Positions 36,070 to 44,772 of a stretch of DNA of 64,000 bases are shown piece by piece; position 1 is the stretch's first letter, and each line of letters starts with the position of its first letter. The notes beneath the pieces were generated by a model. That model was not told where the DNA came from, did no database searches, and worked only from the letters and a program-made list of their open reading frames with translations. Made by a program: the position numbers and the translations under genes. The stretch covers positions 1 through 64,000 of the IMG/VR virus record IMGVR_UViG_3300030329_005813; one strand, 5' to 3'. The DNA is from a virus.

Positions 36070-37082
36070 GCATATAAATCAAATGTTTCTGGGTTATCCG
36101 AGAAATACAAGGTTGTATCTGGAAAAGCTTTCCCAATATAATCTTTCATTTCCTGCTCATTCTGGAATAGGATCTCGGACTTTGAGTGATCGTTGAGGCG
36201 CAATTTCCAAATACCAATTTCACGTAAGATGTCAATTTTATTAAATACGACGTGAGTTGCGCCATTTGTTCTGATTGACTTGTTTAGCATGTCATAATTG
36301 AGCCAGTTACACTGACGTGGGCGACCAGTTGTGGCGCCAAACTCATTACCAACTTTTTGAATCTTCCTAAACACCTCTTCATTAGGCTGAAATGGCTTTG
36401 ACCCGACATAAGTTTCGTAAATCTTGGCCACACCCCACACATCTCGTACTGACTGCGGAGGAAGGCCGTTTAATAAGGCTCCTGCGGACGTACAGTGGCT
36501 TGAAGTGACATATGGGTAATCGCCGTGGTCAACGTCCAGTTGATAGCCCTGAGCGCCTTCAAATAGCGCTACAACAGGCTTCTCATTATAGTGCATCTCA
36601 TGAAAGAAGTCAATAAGATAAGGCTTTAGGACTTCAACGTCTTGGGCGCGTTGACCCTTTCTGGCGTACTTGTCCCTATATGCTGGGCCATTACCAGTTT
36701 TTGTGGTGCCGATCTTCTTATCCCTGCTGTCTTCGGTAAGATGCTGTTCTTGAATAATATGTACATTATTAGATATATAAATCAAACCGTTCGTATCAAC
36801 GCCATTTTCATTCAACAGTTGAATCTCTTTGAAGAAATTGTTGATGTTTAAAACGCAACCGGGTCCAATAATAGACTTTACTCCAAAGAAAACACCAGCC
36901 GGGACAGCGTGTGTAACAAACTTTTTCCCTTTGTGATAGATGGTATGGCCAGCATTTCCGCCACCATTGTAACGAACACAGTGTGTATATTCTCGCTCTC
37001 TCAAAAGATTATGGGTTATCTTCCCTTTACCTTCGTCACCGGCCTGAAGACCGACTACAATATCTACCGTCAAACTGCTCAC
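36066..37082 (-). CDS. purA: Adenylosuccinate synthetase (PurA/PurZ family)
   Basis: This 338-residue protein starts at GTG 37082 after AGGTGA. It has the nucleotide loop A-G-D-E-G-K-G-K (14-21), N-A-G-H-T, K-I-G-T-T-K-T-G-N-G-P-A-Y and T-T-G-R-P-R-Q-C. The catalytic aspartate of the loop is kept, whereas phage PurZ proteins that make the diaminopurine precursor replace it; so PurA (IMP to adenylosuccinate) is the default. The size is that of short archaeal forms rather than the usual 430 residues. It pairs with GuaB upstream. Confidence 0.9.
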   Translation of the reverse strand: MSSLTVDIVVGLQAGDEGKGKITHNLLREREYTHCVRYNGGGNAGHTIYHKGKKFVTHAVPAGVFFGVKSIIGPGCVLNINNFFKEIQLLNENGVDTNGLIYISNNVHIIQEQHLTEDSRDKKIGTTKTGNGPAYRDKYARKGQRAQDVEVLKPYLIDFFHEMHYNEKPVVALFEGAQGYQLDVDHGDYPYVTSSHCTSAGALLNGLPPQSVRDVWGVAKIYETYVGSKPFQPNEEVFRKIQKVGNEFGATTGRPRQCNWLNYDMLNKSIRTNGATHVVFNKIDILREIGIWKLRLNDHSKSEILFQNEQEMKDYIGKAFPDTTLYFSDNPETFDLYA

Positions 37083-37105
37083 TAATCACCTCATTTTGTA
37101 TATTT

Positions 37106-37134
37106 ATTATAGCACACTAAAACGTATTACGCAA
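37106..37134 (-). promoter_or_regulatory. Sigma70-type promoter for purA
   Basis: -35 TTGCGT (37129-37134) and -10 TATAAT (37106-37111) have a 17-base spacer. The -35 box overlaps the end of dnaE. Confidence 0.65.
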
Positions 37135-40100
37135 GTGCTTTCCAAGTTTTATATGCTCGGCCTCGGGTAGAAAATCCCCATTCTAGACTATATTGCGGAC
37201 GAATCATATAGGGCTTATTTATCTGAATGTTATCGCCACCCCTGATATCAACGCCCCAGCACCGCACCCTAATATTAGAAGAGTTGCTGTCTGTTGCTTC
37301 AACAATCAAATAGTCTTTACCGTTCTTTGTCTTTTTAGGTACAATCTTACGAGGAATCAACCAGACAACTTGTAAATCTGGATCGTACTCGGAGATTGGC
37401 GGAATAGCCATAGCACTTAGCTTCGTCATAATCTCAGAATTAATAACTTTATCAATCGGAAACTGCCCGGTTAGGTCGACAAGAGATTGAATCTTCTCTT
37501 CCTCGGTAAAGTCACCTTCGGGAGCATAAAGTTCTATATTGGCCTCAAGGTTCTTAAGCTTTCGAGGACGATCAACAGCAACAGCAGACCAAAAGTGCTT
37601 CAAGCCTGTGAAGCGATTGTCCATAAGCGGTGTCAAGGTGCCTGAGCGAACAAGAACATCAAGCGACTTCTTGTTAAGCTTGGAATAACGTATCTCCTCG
37701 TTAAACAAGAAGCTTTCAACCGAGTCAAAGGGGCGACCGATAAAAATCTGGTCAATAGCGGCGTCCCCAAGGCCCTTGATTGATGTTAGGGGCTGGATAA
37801 GGCGCTTACCGTCTTTGCTAATTTCCCAGACTCTACCGGAAGTATTAATATTTAAGGGCTCAATCTCAAAACCAAACTGCTTGGCGATTGCAATAGCTTT
37901 TTCTTTACGGGTCTCTGGCTCCTTATCGAGAAACGCTGCCATCCAACACTCAGGATAGTAGTTTAGAAGCCAAGCACACTGGAATGAAATCATCGAGTAA
38001 GACACGGCATGTGATTTATTGAAGCCATAGCCAGAGAAGTATTCGAAGGTGTCCCAGAGGCGCTGGGCCTCTTTCTGTGTCATGCCGTGCAGTTCCAAAC
38101 AGCCCTGCATAAACTTCTCATACAAAGCCATCTTAACCTTGGCCGCTTTTCCAGTGCCCTTCTTGGTAAGCACCTTTCGAAGCATATTAGCCTCGTCCAG
38201 AGACAGATCCTTGCCCAACTTATGAGCCAGCATAGCAATCTGCTCTTGGAAAATAAGGAAACCATTCGTCTCCTCGGTCACTTCGCGATGAGTATCGTTG
38301 ATATATCTGACCATACCGGGGCTCTTTCGCGTCTTAACGAAGTCCTTGTCAACGTTCGCCGACAAGGGGCCAGGACGAAAGATAGAAGTGATAGCAGAGA
38401 TATCAATAATGTTTGTTGGCACCACCTGTTTGCAGAGATTCTGTGCTCCGCTTTCTGTGAACTGGAACGTGCCGGCCCACTTACCTGATTGAAATATGTT
38501 TTTGTAGATCTCTTGATCATTAAAGTCGATAACATCAGGATGAAGCATTTGATTGTAATAGTCCTTGACATCGGCGAAAGTTGGCTCTTTAATACCCTTC
38601 TCACGCTTAAGGATGTGCCGGATGGCACCATCAATCATACGCAGGGTAGAGAGGCCCAAGACATCATATTTAATAAAGCCCATAGGCTCCAAGTGCCGAA
38701 CGTTCTGCCCCTCGGACCACGGCGTTTGACGCACGTCCTTCGAGGAGATAAGCGGCATATGATGGTCAAGATTCTCGGCAATCACAACGCCACCAGCGTG
38801 ACGAGAACAGGAACGGACCTGCCCGTATAGAGCATCAACGTGTGTTGCGACATTCGGATACTTAGCCAGGAAAGAGCGAAGAGTCGTTGAGAACTCCTTT
38901 ACTTCCTCGAATGTTGGAGTATACACACCAGCCTTGATACCGTGCTTTTTCTTTGCGGCGGTTGTTGCCTCAAACATCATCTTTCCGGTTACGGCGTTGA
39001 CCTCGTGGAAAGGAATATCATAAAGTTTAGAGATATCCTTGATAAGTGACTTCAACTGGAGTGTATTCCAGTTAGAGATTGGAGCAACAGTGTTGCTGCC
39101 CCACTTCTCCACCAGAAGTTCTTTCAGCTTCATTGGCTCGGCTACATCATAGTCAATATCTGGGTAGTCGGTGGCATCGGAACGAAGGAACCGTGCGAAC
39201 TGAAGTCCATATTTAAGAGGGTCTACCTGGGTAATATCCAAAGCATATGCCACCAGGGAGCCTGCCGCAGAACCACGGCCTGGACCAGTAAGCATCACCT
39301 CGTTGGCGACCTTCGTGATCTCATTCATTGTCAAGAAATACTTGGAGAAACCTCGATCAGAGATAACTGATAGTTCGTGTTCCAAGCGCGAAGTATATTC
39401 TTCGTTTTCGTGCAGATTCTTGGCCCGCAATCCCTCAAAACAAAACTTGCGGAGAGCAGAGTCTGCCGTTTCACCCACAGGAATAACAAAGTCGGGCAGT
39501 CGAACTGTATTATCGGGCATAAACCTTTCGATTCGTTCGTGAGCAATACGATGCGTAGTGGTTATAGAATCAAGAACTAGCTTATCATCATACTCTGTTT
39601 CGCACTGGGCGGAATACTTTTTGTACGACTCCCACATCTGTTCGCCATTCTTAGGATACAACTCGTATCCGATCTCATCGACATCAACGGGAAGTTCCCC
39701 GTTATCAGCCCACGAGGGTCGGCCACGACCAAGCCACCCTAGACGCTTGTAAAGCTCTCTATCCTTCCAGGCGTCGGGGTTCGGATAATGACTGTCAGCC
39801 GTCGAGATCATCTCAACACCAAACTCCTCGCACACTTGGATGATATACTTATTAAGCTCGTGTTGCTCTGGAATGTTGTTCCATTGTAACTCGCCATACC
39901 ATCGATCACCAAAGACTTCCTGCATCCGGCGTGTAACATCACGCATAGCCTCTAGAACGGCTTCAGGGCCTTCCTCACGGTTTTCCCAGTAACACCCAGC
40001 GTAGACCCCACCTAAGCAAGCCGAGGCCGCTATGACCCCTTCAGAGTGCTTAGCGAGCAGGTCATAGTCAAGACGCGGGAAGCGATAAAAATTCTCGGGT

Positions 40101-40567
40101 TCATAGCTCAACGAGATCAACTTAAACAGGTTGTTCAAGCCAGTCTGGTTCTGGGCTAGGAGGACAAGGTGCCTTCGGCGATTTAGGATATTTCTTGCGG
40201 CTTTTTTAGACTCGCCCTCATCCTCGACCGTTGTGCCCTTGGTTTCTGCTTTTTTGGCAGCCCGTGCAGCTTTCTTGTCCTGCATCACGCGATCATAATC
40301 TTCACGCCACTCCGCGATGGAGGGTACAAAGTAAGCTTCCACCCCAAAAATAGGCTTGAAGTCCTTGCCTTCAGCCTGCATCTTCTTGGCGTGCAAAACT
40401 TGCCAAGCTAGACCATTCATATTTCCATGATCCGTAAGAGCTAGCGCAGTCGCACCATTTTCATAGGCAAAATCCATATGCTCTTGTGGATAGCCTAGGC
40501 CATCAAAGATAGAGCCTGCAACGCTGTGTGCGTGCAGACCCACGAATGGAATATCTTTTTTATTCAT
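37127..40567 (-). CDS. dnaE: DNA polymerase III alpha subunit (family C)
   Basis: This protein of about 1146 residues starts at ATG 40567, four bases after GGGGGA; a TTG upstream lies before the ribosome site. The PHP domain opens V-G-L-H-A-H-S, and G-R-G-S-A-A-G-S-L-V-A-Y marks the family C palm. The catalytic pair is in P-D-I-D-Y-D, and the fingers/tau-binding C-terminal part follows with an OB-like end (I-R-C/V-R-C-W-G-V-D-I-R-G-G). It is the main replicative enzyme candidate. A shortened family A polymerase is also encoded (58429-59616). It has its own promoter. Confidence 0.95.
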   Translation of the reverse strand: MNKKDIPFVGLHAHSVAGSIFDGLGYPQEHMDFAYENGATALALTDHGNMNGLAWQVLHAKKMQAEGKDFKPIFGVEAYFVPSIAEWREDYDRVMQDKKAARAAKKAETKGTTVEDEGESKKAARNILNRRRHLVLLAQNQTGLNNLFKLISLSYEPENFYRFPRLDYDLLAKHSEGVIAASACLGGVYAGCYWENREEGPEAVLEAMRDVTRRMQEVFGDRWYGELQWNNIPEQHELNKYIIQVCEEFGVEMISTADSHYPNPDAWKDRELYKRLGWLGRGRPSWADNGELPVDVDEIGYELYPKNGEQMWESYKKYSAQCETEYDDKLVLDSITTTHRIAHERIERFMPDNTVRLPDFVIPVGETADSALRKFCFEGLRAKNLHENEEYTSRLEHELSVISDRGFSKYFLTMNEITKVANEVMLTGPGRGSAAGSLVAYALDITQVDPLKYGLQFARFLRSDATDYPDIDYDVAEPMKLKELLVEKWGSNTVAPISNWNTLQLKSLIKDISKLYDIPFHEVNAVTGKMMFEATTAAKKKHGIKAGVYTPTFEEVKEFSTTLRSFLAKYPNVATHVDALYGQVRSCSRHAGGVVIAENLDHHMPLISSKDVRQTPWSEGQNVRHLEPMGFIKYDVLGLSTLRMIDGAIRHILKREKGIKEPTFADVKDYYNQMLHPDVIDFNDQEIYKNIFQSGKWAGTFQFTESGAQNLCKQVVPTNIIDISAITSIFRPGPLSANVDKDFVKTRKSPGMVRYINDTHREVTEETNGFLIFQEQIAMLAHKLGKDLSLDEANMLRKVLTKKGTGKAAKVKMALYEKFMQGCLELHGMTQKEAQRLWDTFEYFSGYGFNKSHAVSYSMISFQCAWLLNYYPECWMAAFLDKEPETRKEKAIAIAKQFGFEIEPLNINTSGRVWEISKDGKRLIQPLTSIKGLGDAAIDQIFIGRPFDSVESFLFNEEIRYSKLNKKSLDVLVRSGTLTPLMDNRFTGLKHFWSAVAVDRPRKLKNLEANIELYAPEGDFTEEEKIQSLVDLTGQFPIDKVINSEIMTKLSAMAIPPISEYDPDLQVVWLIPRKIVPKKTKNGKDYLIVEATDSNSSNIRVRCWGVDIRGGDNIQINKPYMIRPQYSLEWGFSTRGRAYKTWKALA

Positions 40568-40584
40568 TGTATCCCCCAATTTAT

Positions 40585-40613
40585 ATATTACACGCTTTTG
40601 ATTGCGTTGTCAA
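40585..40613 (-). promoter_or_regulatory. Sigma70-type promoter for dnaE
   Basis: -35 TTGACA (40608-40613) and -10 TAATAT (40585-40590) have a 17-base spacer, within the end of the small gene upstream. The ribosome site GGGGGA follows closely, so the leader is short. Confidence 0.75.
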
Positions 40614-40773
40614 CAATTTTCATAACATTATCGACTGTCTCACGATGTTCACCGGGAAAAGTAAGGTTCATGATGTCCACTCGAATACGTCCGAGCGCTC
40701 GCTCAAGATTTGTTTCGCGCAACTTAGTTTCTTCAAGCTTTTTAAATAGCTCCATTTTAGTTATTGTCGGCAT
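40588..40773 (-). CDS. Small helical protein
   Basis: This 61-residue protein starts at ATG 40773, six bases after AGGAG. It opens MPTITKMELFKKLEETKLR and stays helical (R-A-L-G-R-I-R-V-D-I-M-N-L). It overlaps the gene upstream by 17 bases. No family recognised. Confidence 0.65.
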   Translation of the reverse strand: MPTITKMELFKKLEETKLRETNLERALGRIRVDIMNLTFPGEHRETVDNVMKIVDNAIKSV

Positions 40774-41614
40774 TATTTACTCCTATTGGGTTAAGTTCTC
40801 TATAAGATATGACTAATTTTCCAGGGTGCCTCATCTCGCTCTTTTCCTCAGATCCGAGATATTTGCAATATGAGTCCCAGCTATCAATTTGATAGAACCA
40901 GGGTGTCTCTAACTTTCCCTGCTCTCTTATTATAACACAATCAAATGTTTTGTCAAGAGAAAATTTATTCTTGAAGTATGCTTTTTCATCTTCAAGCTCT
41001 TGGCCTAATAATAGGCTGTTTTCTATTTTGTAAAATTCTTTTTGTATCGTCTTAAGCTGCTTTAAATTAAAGGTAAAACCTAAATAATTTCCTGTTCCAA
41101 CTGATGCGTCTTGATAGGTTAGAAAAAAATTATCTTGCTTATTGATCTCCAGACGATGGGGCCGCAATATGTCCGGAGGGTATACCGCGTATGGGAAGGC
41201 CACATAAAAGACCGATGGGGCCAACCATTTGCTTATGGAGCTGCCAATCTTGTTGGCAACAGAAGCGCCCCTCACGATTGACCAAGATATACAATGTTCT
41301 TTATTGTCGTGCTCGTCGCGACACGGAACATAAAAAATAGGAATCAAAGAACGCTTGTTTGAAGGAAATCTACACTTCCTACCTAACCAAACTGGGTCTT
41401 GTATGTAGTCCCCTAGCCTGTGTCTTACTAATGGTGTAACGTTGTCGTTGGCTACGATCCATATTGTCTTACAGCCGGCATATGCACACTCTAGCACGGC
41501 CCTTTCGATAGCATAATAATTTGGCGCGATGGGCATTAAACAATCGTGCCAATCTAAGTTATAGTCCATAGGCTCTGTAACAATGGGAACTACTCCCACT
41601 AAATGACGATTCAT
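40757..41614 (-). CDS. Possible GT-A-type nucleotidyltransferase
   Basis: This 285-residue protein starts at ATG 41614 in an ATGA overlap. The N terminus (M-P-I-A-P-N-Y-Y-A-I-E-R-A-V-L-E-C-A-Y-A, then K-T-I-W-I-V-A-N-D) looks like the nucleotide-binding half of a sugar-nucleotide transferase, and L-V-R-H-R-L-G-D-Y follows. I recall similar hypotheticals in cyanophages. The substrate is not visible. With the mannose enzymes it could serve GDP- or UDP-sugar synthesis; that link is inference. Confidence 0.6.
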   Translation of the reverse strand: MNRHLVGVVPIVTEPMDYNLDWHDCLMPIAPNYYAIERAVLECAYAGCKTIWIVANDNVTPLVRHRLGDYIQDPVWLGRKCRFPSNKRSLIPIFYVPCRDEHDNKEHCISWSIVRGASVANKIGSSISKWLAPSVFYVAFPYAVYPPDILRPHRLEINKQDNFFLTYQDASVGTGNYLGFTFNLKQLKTIQKEFYKIENSLLLGQELEDEKAYFKNKFSLDKTFDCVIIREQGKLETPWFYQIDSWDSYCKYLGSEEKSEMRHPGKLVISYRELNPIGVNNADNN

Positions 41615-42465
41615 AGCGCCTCACATAGTTTGCGAAAAAATCCTGTAGGCTTGGTGCCATTCTCTACGATCTGCTCTATAGAGTCATAACAAAACTCAAA
41701 ACGATCATCTGGCTTATAATAGCGTATACTGTTCGAAAATACCTGTCTTTCGGCAGGTTCTACTTTTATTGCGTAGTATTTGTAGCGGTCTGGTCGAAGC
41801 TGATCTCTACCATTTCGAGCCCCACGAATACCGGCTGCTTTCATCATTTTAATAATTTTAAACTTTGCCATCGTATCGGAAAAATCAAAATCTTTCAGTT
41901 CTTCATCGGTCAAGTATGAGATAGCAACTAAATCTTTTAATTTACCACTATCAAGTCGTCCTGAGGTATAAAAAAATATCTCTTTTATAAACTGCTCATC
42001 ACTTTCCAGATAATCAACACCATGCCGGCATCCACTACGAACATTAACCCAATCAATAACTGTATTCTTTCTTTTCTCTTCTTTTGTAACTCTTGGTAGG
42101 CCCGTAATCTTCTCATCGTCAAAAATAACCAATTTGTTAAAATTATACTTAATAACTCTAGAGCCAGAAGAAACAGTTAAACTTTTGTCTTTGACTCTTA
42201 AGGTATTGTCCATCTCATTTACCAACACAAGACCAGAAAGACCCAGAAGAAAAATTAGTTTTTCCCAGATCTCCCTGCTTGTCGTTGTTTCATTTACATC
42301 AATATTCAGTTTCGTTAGATCATCACAAGGAAAAAGATCAAAACGAAAAGGAGGTAAAGGCCCACTGTAAACCACTGGTAGGCTTCGAAGACTTGCGTAC
42401 AGTAGCGCTCTAATACACCCTCCAACCACAATCCTATCTTTTTCAAATTCTAGGTTCCTTTTCAT
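41611..42465 (-). CDS. Conserved phage protein of unknown function
   Basis: This 284-residue protein starts at ATG 42465. It opens MKRNLEFEKDRIVVGGCIRA and contains P-P-F-R-F-D-L-F and R-G-A-R-N-G-R-D-Q-L-R-P-D-R-Y-K-Y-Y. The first strand and glycine turn resemble a nucleotide-binding lead, but no known domain is clear. I associate the order with hypothetical proteins of marine phages, next to the preceding gene type. Confidence 0.65.
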   Translation of the reverse strand: MKRNLEFEKDRIVVGGCIRALLYASLRSLPVVYSGPLPPFRFDLFPCDDLTKLNIDVNETTTSREIWEKLIFLLGLSGLVLVNEMDNTLRVKDKSLTVSSGSRVIKYNFNKLVIFDDEKITGLPRVTKEEKRKNTVIDWVNVRSGCRHGVDYLESDEQFIKEIFFYTSGRLDSGKLKDLVAISYLTDEELKDFDFSDTMAKFKIIKMMKAAGIRGARNGRDQLRPDRYKYYAIKVEPAERQVFSNSIRYYKPDDRFEFCYDSIEQIVENGTKPTGFFRKLCEAL

Positions 42466-42473
42466 CTAGCTTA

Positions 42474-42623
42474 TTATGCTTTGCCCTGACCACGATACTT
42501 TTTTCTGTAGCCCTTGGGCACTGTACCGCCAGAGTTCTTTGATTTATACTTAGTATTCTTGCTGTTTCCAATACTTGTTTTTTTAGCCCTCCCATCGGGA
42601 GACCAACCACTTTTAGCTGCCAT
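42474..42623 (-). CDS. Very small basic protein
   Basis: This 49-residue protein starts at ATG 42623, six bases after GGAG and sharing a base with the glutaredoxin stop (TAATG). It opens MAAKSGWSPDGRAKKTSIGN and ends K-G-Y-R-K-K-Y-R-G-Q-G. It is almost entirely K, R, S and G: a nucleic-acid-binding or virion-packed peptide is possible. Function unknown. Confidence 0.65.
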   Translation of the reverse strand: MAAKSGWSPDGRAKKTSIGNSKNTKYKSKNSGGTVPKGYRKKYRGQGKA

Positions 42624-42943
42624 TATAAACTCCTTCGAAGCCTAGAGACTTCCTCTCTCAAGATTAAAACTTCTTCGCGAATTGCTTTAAGGCGGAAATT
42701 TGAGGATTCGCTTAATTTGACCAAATCATCGCATCCACCAATAAATTCATCTCCCAAAAAGATAACTGGGACTGTTTTTTGGCCCGTGTCTTCAATGATC
42801 ATTTCGCGAAGATTAAGATCTTTCGTGACATCAATTGAGTGTAGGCTGCACTTGAGTTCATTTAAAATCACATCTTTTGCCTTATCACAAAAGGGACATC
42901 CGTCCTTAATGTACATCTTAAACGCCGTTCTATTATCTAACAT
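42623..42943 (-). CDS. Glutaredoxin
   Basis: This 106-residue protein starts at ATG 42943. The active site C-P-F-C (about 16-19), the cis-proline loop T-V-P-V-I-F and the glutathione-site G-G-C-D-D-L are present, in the order of phage and bacterial glutaredoxins. A C-terminal helix with E-E-V is extended by about 20 residues. It may reduce ribonucleotide reductase (48090-49949) or other cysteines. Confidence 0.9.
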   Translation of the reverse strand: MLDNRTAFKMYIKDGCPFCDKAKDVILNELKCSLHSIDVTKDLNLREMIIEDTGQKTVPVIFLGDEFIGGCDDLVKLSESSNFRLKAIREEVLILREEVSRLRRSL

Positions 42944-42946
42944 TAC

Positions 42947-43225
42947 TTATTCTCCATTTTCTCGGTTTGAAGTGTCTAAAGGAACATTTTCTATTAAATT
43001 CTCTGGTAACAAGAGCTTCCATAATTCACCATACAAATCTAAAAGAATAGATTTATCCGTATTGGGAATTTGCAACTCGCTGTGTTCTTCTTCTGTGATG
43101 AACCTATTTCTTTTAAGAGTAGTTAATACCATATTTGTCATTAAATTGATATCTTTTTCTTCTAGGTTTGATCCTTCTGGCAAGGCCGCTATTAATGTGG
43201 CTTTAATTTGATCGGTTAAGTTCAA
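42947..43225 (-). CDS. Unknown 92-residue protein (TTG start)
   Basis: The start is TTG 43225 in a TTGA overlap with the preceding stop. It opens MNLTDQIKATLIAALPEGSN and is helical with T-N-M-V-L-T-T-L-K-R. Four bases separate it from the glutaredoxin gene. No family recognised. Confidence 0.6.
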   Translation of the reverse strand: MNLTDQIKATLIAALPEGSNLEEKDINLMTNMVLTTLKRNRFITEEEHSELQIPNTDKSILLDLYGELWKLLLPENLIENVPLDTSNRENGE

Positions 43226-43446
43226 TCTTTCTTCTCTTGGTCGGGTACTGGGCGCAAATAATAAACTTTTTTCTTATTCGGGGGCTCTTCTTCATATTCT
43301 TGCATTTGACGAAACAAATCTTCAGCAGTTTTTACAGAACCGCGAAAATAACCCTCGTCGTAAGCTGACTTCCAAGTATAACGCTCCACTGCAAATGTCC
43401 ACCCTACAAAACCAGCAATACAAATAATAATTAGTATCTCATTCAC
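43222..43446 (-). CDS. Small membrane-anchored protein
   Basis: This 74-residue protein starts at GTG 43446, eight bases after GGGG, in the same geometry as the GGAGAGCGAAGAATG cassettes upstream; a GTG three codons earlier is an alternative. One membrane segment (I-L-I-I-I-C-I-A-G-F-V-G-W-T-F) opens it, and the rest is charged. Function unknown. Confidence 0.65.
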   Translation of the reverse strand: MNEILIIICIAGFVGWTFAVERYTWKSAYDEGYFRGSVKTAEDLFRQMQEYEEEPPNKKKVYYLRPVPDQEKKD

Positions 43447-43808
43447 TCTTCGCACCCCTGTACAACAATAGCCACAAAGTCATCGCCATCGAGAACCCAA
43501 TGACGCCTAGCAACAATCGTGTCTTCTCCAAATGCATTTAAATCTGATAGGGCTTCCTGCAAATAGTCAGGCATTGAACTCCACGGGATAGTACCAATAG
43601 TGGCGAAAAGAGAGCTTGGATCCTTGTCACCTATCGTCTCTACATCTTGCGGTGTCAGCATAGCAGTCATAACCTCTGCTGCGTGATGTGGGCATTCGTA
43701 GTCCATTTCTTTGTGATCAAAAGAAACAAACTGATTGTAAAGTGTACCTCCAACAAAAGTGCCTTCTTTTGGTTTGGACTCGATCCAAAGCGGTCCTTCA
43801 ATTTTCAC
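43443..43808 (-). CDS. Unknown 121-residue protein
   Basis: The protein starts at GTG 43808 in a GTGA overlap, after a GGAGAGTGAAGA cassette. It opens MKIEGPLWIESKPKEGTFVG and contains F-D-H-K-E-M-D-Y-E-C-P-H-H and W-V-L-D-G-D-D-F-V-A-I-V-V-Q. The beta-strand end suggests a small domain. It ends C-E-E, the remnant of the shared tail. No family recognised. Confidence 0.65.
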   Translation of the reverse strand: MKIEGPLWIESKPKEGTFVGGTLYNQFVSFDHKEMDYECPHHAAEVMTAMLTPQDVETIGDKDPSSLFATIGTIPWSSMPDYLQEALSDLNAFGEDTIVARRHWVLDGDDFVAIVVQGCEE

Positions 43809-43993
43809 TCTTCACTCTCCAGTTTATCCGCTAGCTTCTCAAGTTCCTTCATTACCATAACATAACTAATGTTTCCCGGCAAACCATCTGGTAAGACGCG
43901 CTCTATCAAATGAAGGTTCTGAGGCGGGTTTAAACAACCTTTTTTAAGTGCCTCTGCTTGATTCCTTAATATTTCTGCAATAATAAAATTCAT
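43805..43993 (-). CDS. Small helical protein with -ESEE tail
   Basis: This 62-residue protein starts at ATG 43993 in an ATGA overlap. It opens MNFIIAEILRNQAEALKKGC and ends K-L-A-D-K-L-E-S-E-E. Its tail is the coding shadow of the next gene's ribosome site. No family recognised. Confidence 0.65.
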   Translation of the reverse strand: MNFIIAEILRNQAEALKKGCLNPPQNLHLIERVLPDGLPGNISYVMVMKELEKLADKLESEE

Positions 43994-44175
43994 TCTTCGC
44001 TCTCCACTCTTATAAGTTCAAACTCTTCATATCTGTAAACAATCGGGTGTTCGCCACTTCGGTCAATGACCAAATCTTTCTTCCCGGTTGATTGCATTTT
44101 CCACTTTGTATTTAAGCGACGAGTATTAGGGCTTTCGTCAGAGACTTCTACTTTTATTTCTGGTAGGTCTTTCAT
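43990..44175 (-). CDS. Small protein with -ESEE tail
   Basis: This 61-residue protein starts at ATG 44175 in an ATGA overlap. It opens MKDLPEIKVEVSDESPNTRR, has beta-like strands and ends F-E-L-I-R-V-E-S-E-E. It is part of the chain of genes joined by the repeated GGAGAGCGAAGAATGA cassette. Function unknown. Confidence 0.65.
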   Translation of the reverse strand: MKDLPEIKVEVSDESPNTRRLNTKWKMQSTGKKDLVIDRSGEHPIVYRYEEFELIRVESEE

Positions 44176-44333
44176 TCTTCGCTTTCCACGTTTAGGAGTC
44201 TTATGAGTTCATCTTCAAGTTCATCAGTTAATTCCTCAAGAGGATAAAGTTCGGGACTAACCATTGTTTTTTTGTATTCTTTGCTAAACTCAACAATCTT
44301 CCAGCAAATACGTCTTAATTCATTGTCGCTCAT
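44172..44333 (-). CDS. Small helical protein with -ESEE tail
   Basis: This 53-residue protein starts at ATG 44333 in an ATGA overlap. It opens MSDNELRRICWKIVEFSKEY and ends I-R-L-L-N-V-E-S-E-E. It is fully helical by appearance. Function unknown. Confidence 0.65.
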   Translation of the reverse strand: MSDNELRRICWKIVEFSKEYKKTMVSPELYPLEELTDELEDELIRLLNVESEE

Positions 44334-44545
44334 TCTTCGCTCTCCTCACGAAACACGCCGTTTTCTTCTACCAATACCTTAACATCATATCTCTCAAGAA
44401 ACAAGTCCCACATCTCTTCTCCAACGACAGCACACTCTTTTCCAAAGTAGCCCTTTAGCCACTGGTGTCTCTCCCACGAGTTTGGTAGAGGGACAAAAAT
44501 AGAGTTTACTTCATTGCTAGTTCTAATGAACTTGCACTTTTTCAT
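44330..44545 (-). CDS. Small protein with -ESEE tail
   Basis: This 71-residue protein starts at ATG 44545 in an ATGA overlap. It opens MKKCKFIRTSNEVNSIFVPL and contains W-L-K-G-Y-F-G-K-E-C-A, ending V-F-R-E-E-S-E-E. Small alpha/beta composition. Function unknown. Confidence 0.65.
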   Translation of the reverse strand: MKKCKFIRTSNEVNSIFVPLPNSWERHQWLKGYFGKECAVVGEEMWDLFLERYDVKVLVEENGVFREESEE

Positions 44546-44772
44546 TCTTCGCTCTCCACAAGTTCAACATCCTCTAAATAGTCTTCGCTTGTATCGCCTG
44601 TCAAGAAGAATGGATTTCCCTCTGGGATTTCGTTGTCCCACTTTATGACGGCATAGAAGAAGCCTTTAGGCTCCTCTTCAATCGGGTGAATCTCCGTAAT
44701 AGTTCCTGTCCCTCTATTAAACTCGCTGTCAAGGTAGAAAAGACGATCACGAACTCTATCACCGACTTTCAT
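44542..44772 (-). CDS. GDLV-family small protein 19, isolated copy with -ESEE tail
   Basis: This 76-residue protein starts at ATG 44772, eight bases after GGAG and inside the end of thyX. It opens MKVGDRVRDRLFYL, then G-T-G-T-I-T-E-I and Y-A-V-I-K-W-D-N, ending L-E-D-V-E-L-V-E-S-E-E. It is a divergent GDLV protein far from the two runs. Function unknown. Confidence 0.7.
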   Translation of the reverse strand: MKVGDRVRDRLFYLDSEFNRGTGTITEIHPIEEEPKGFFYAVIKWDNEIPEGNPFFLTGDTSEDYLEDVELVESEE

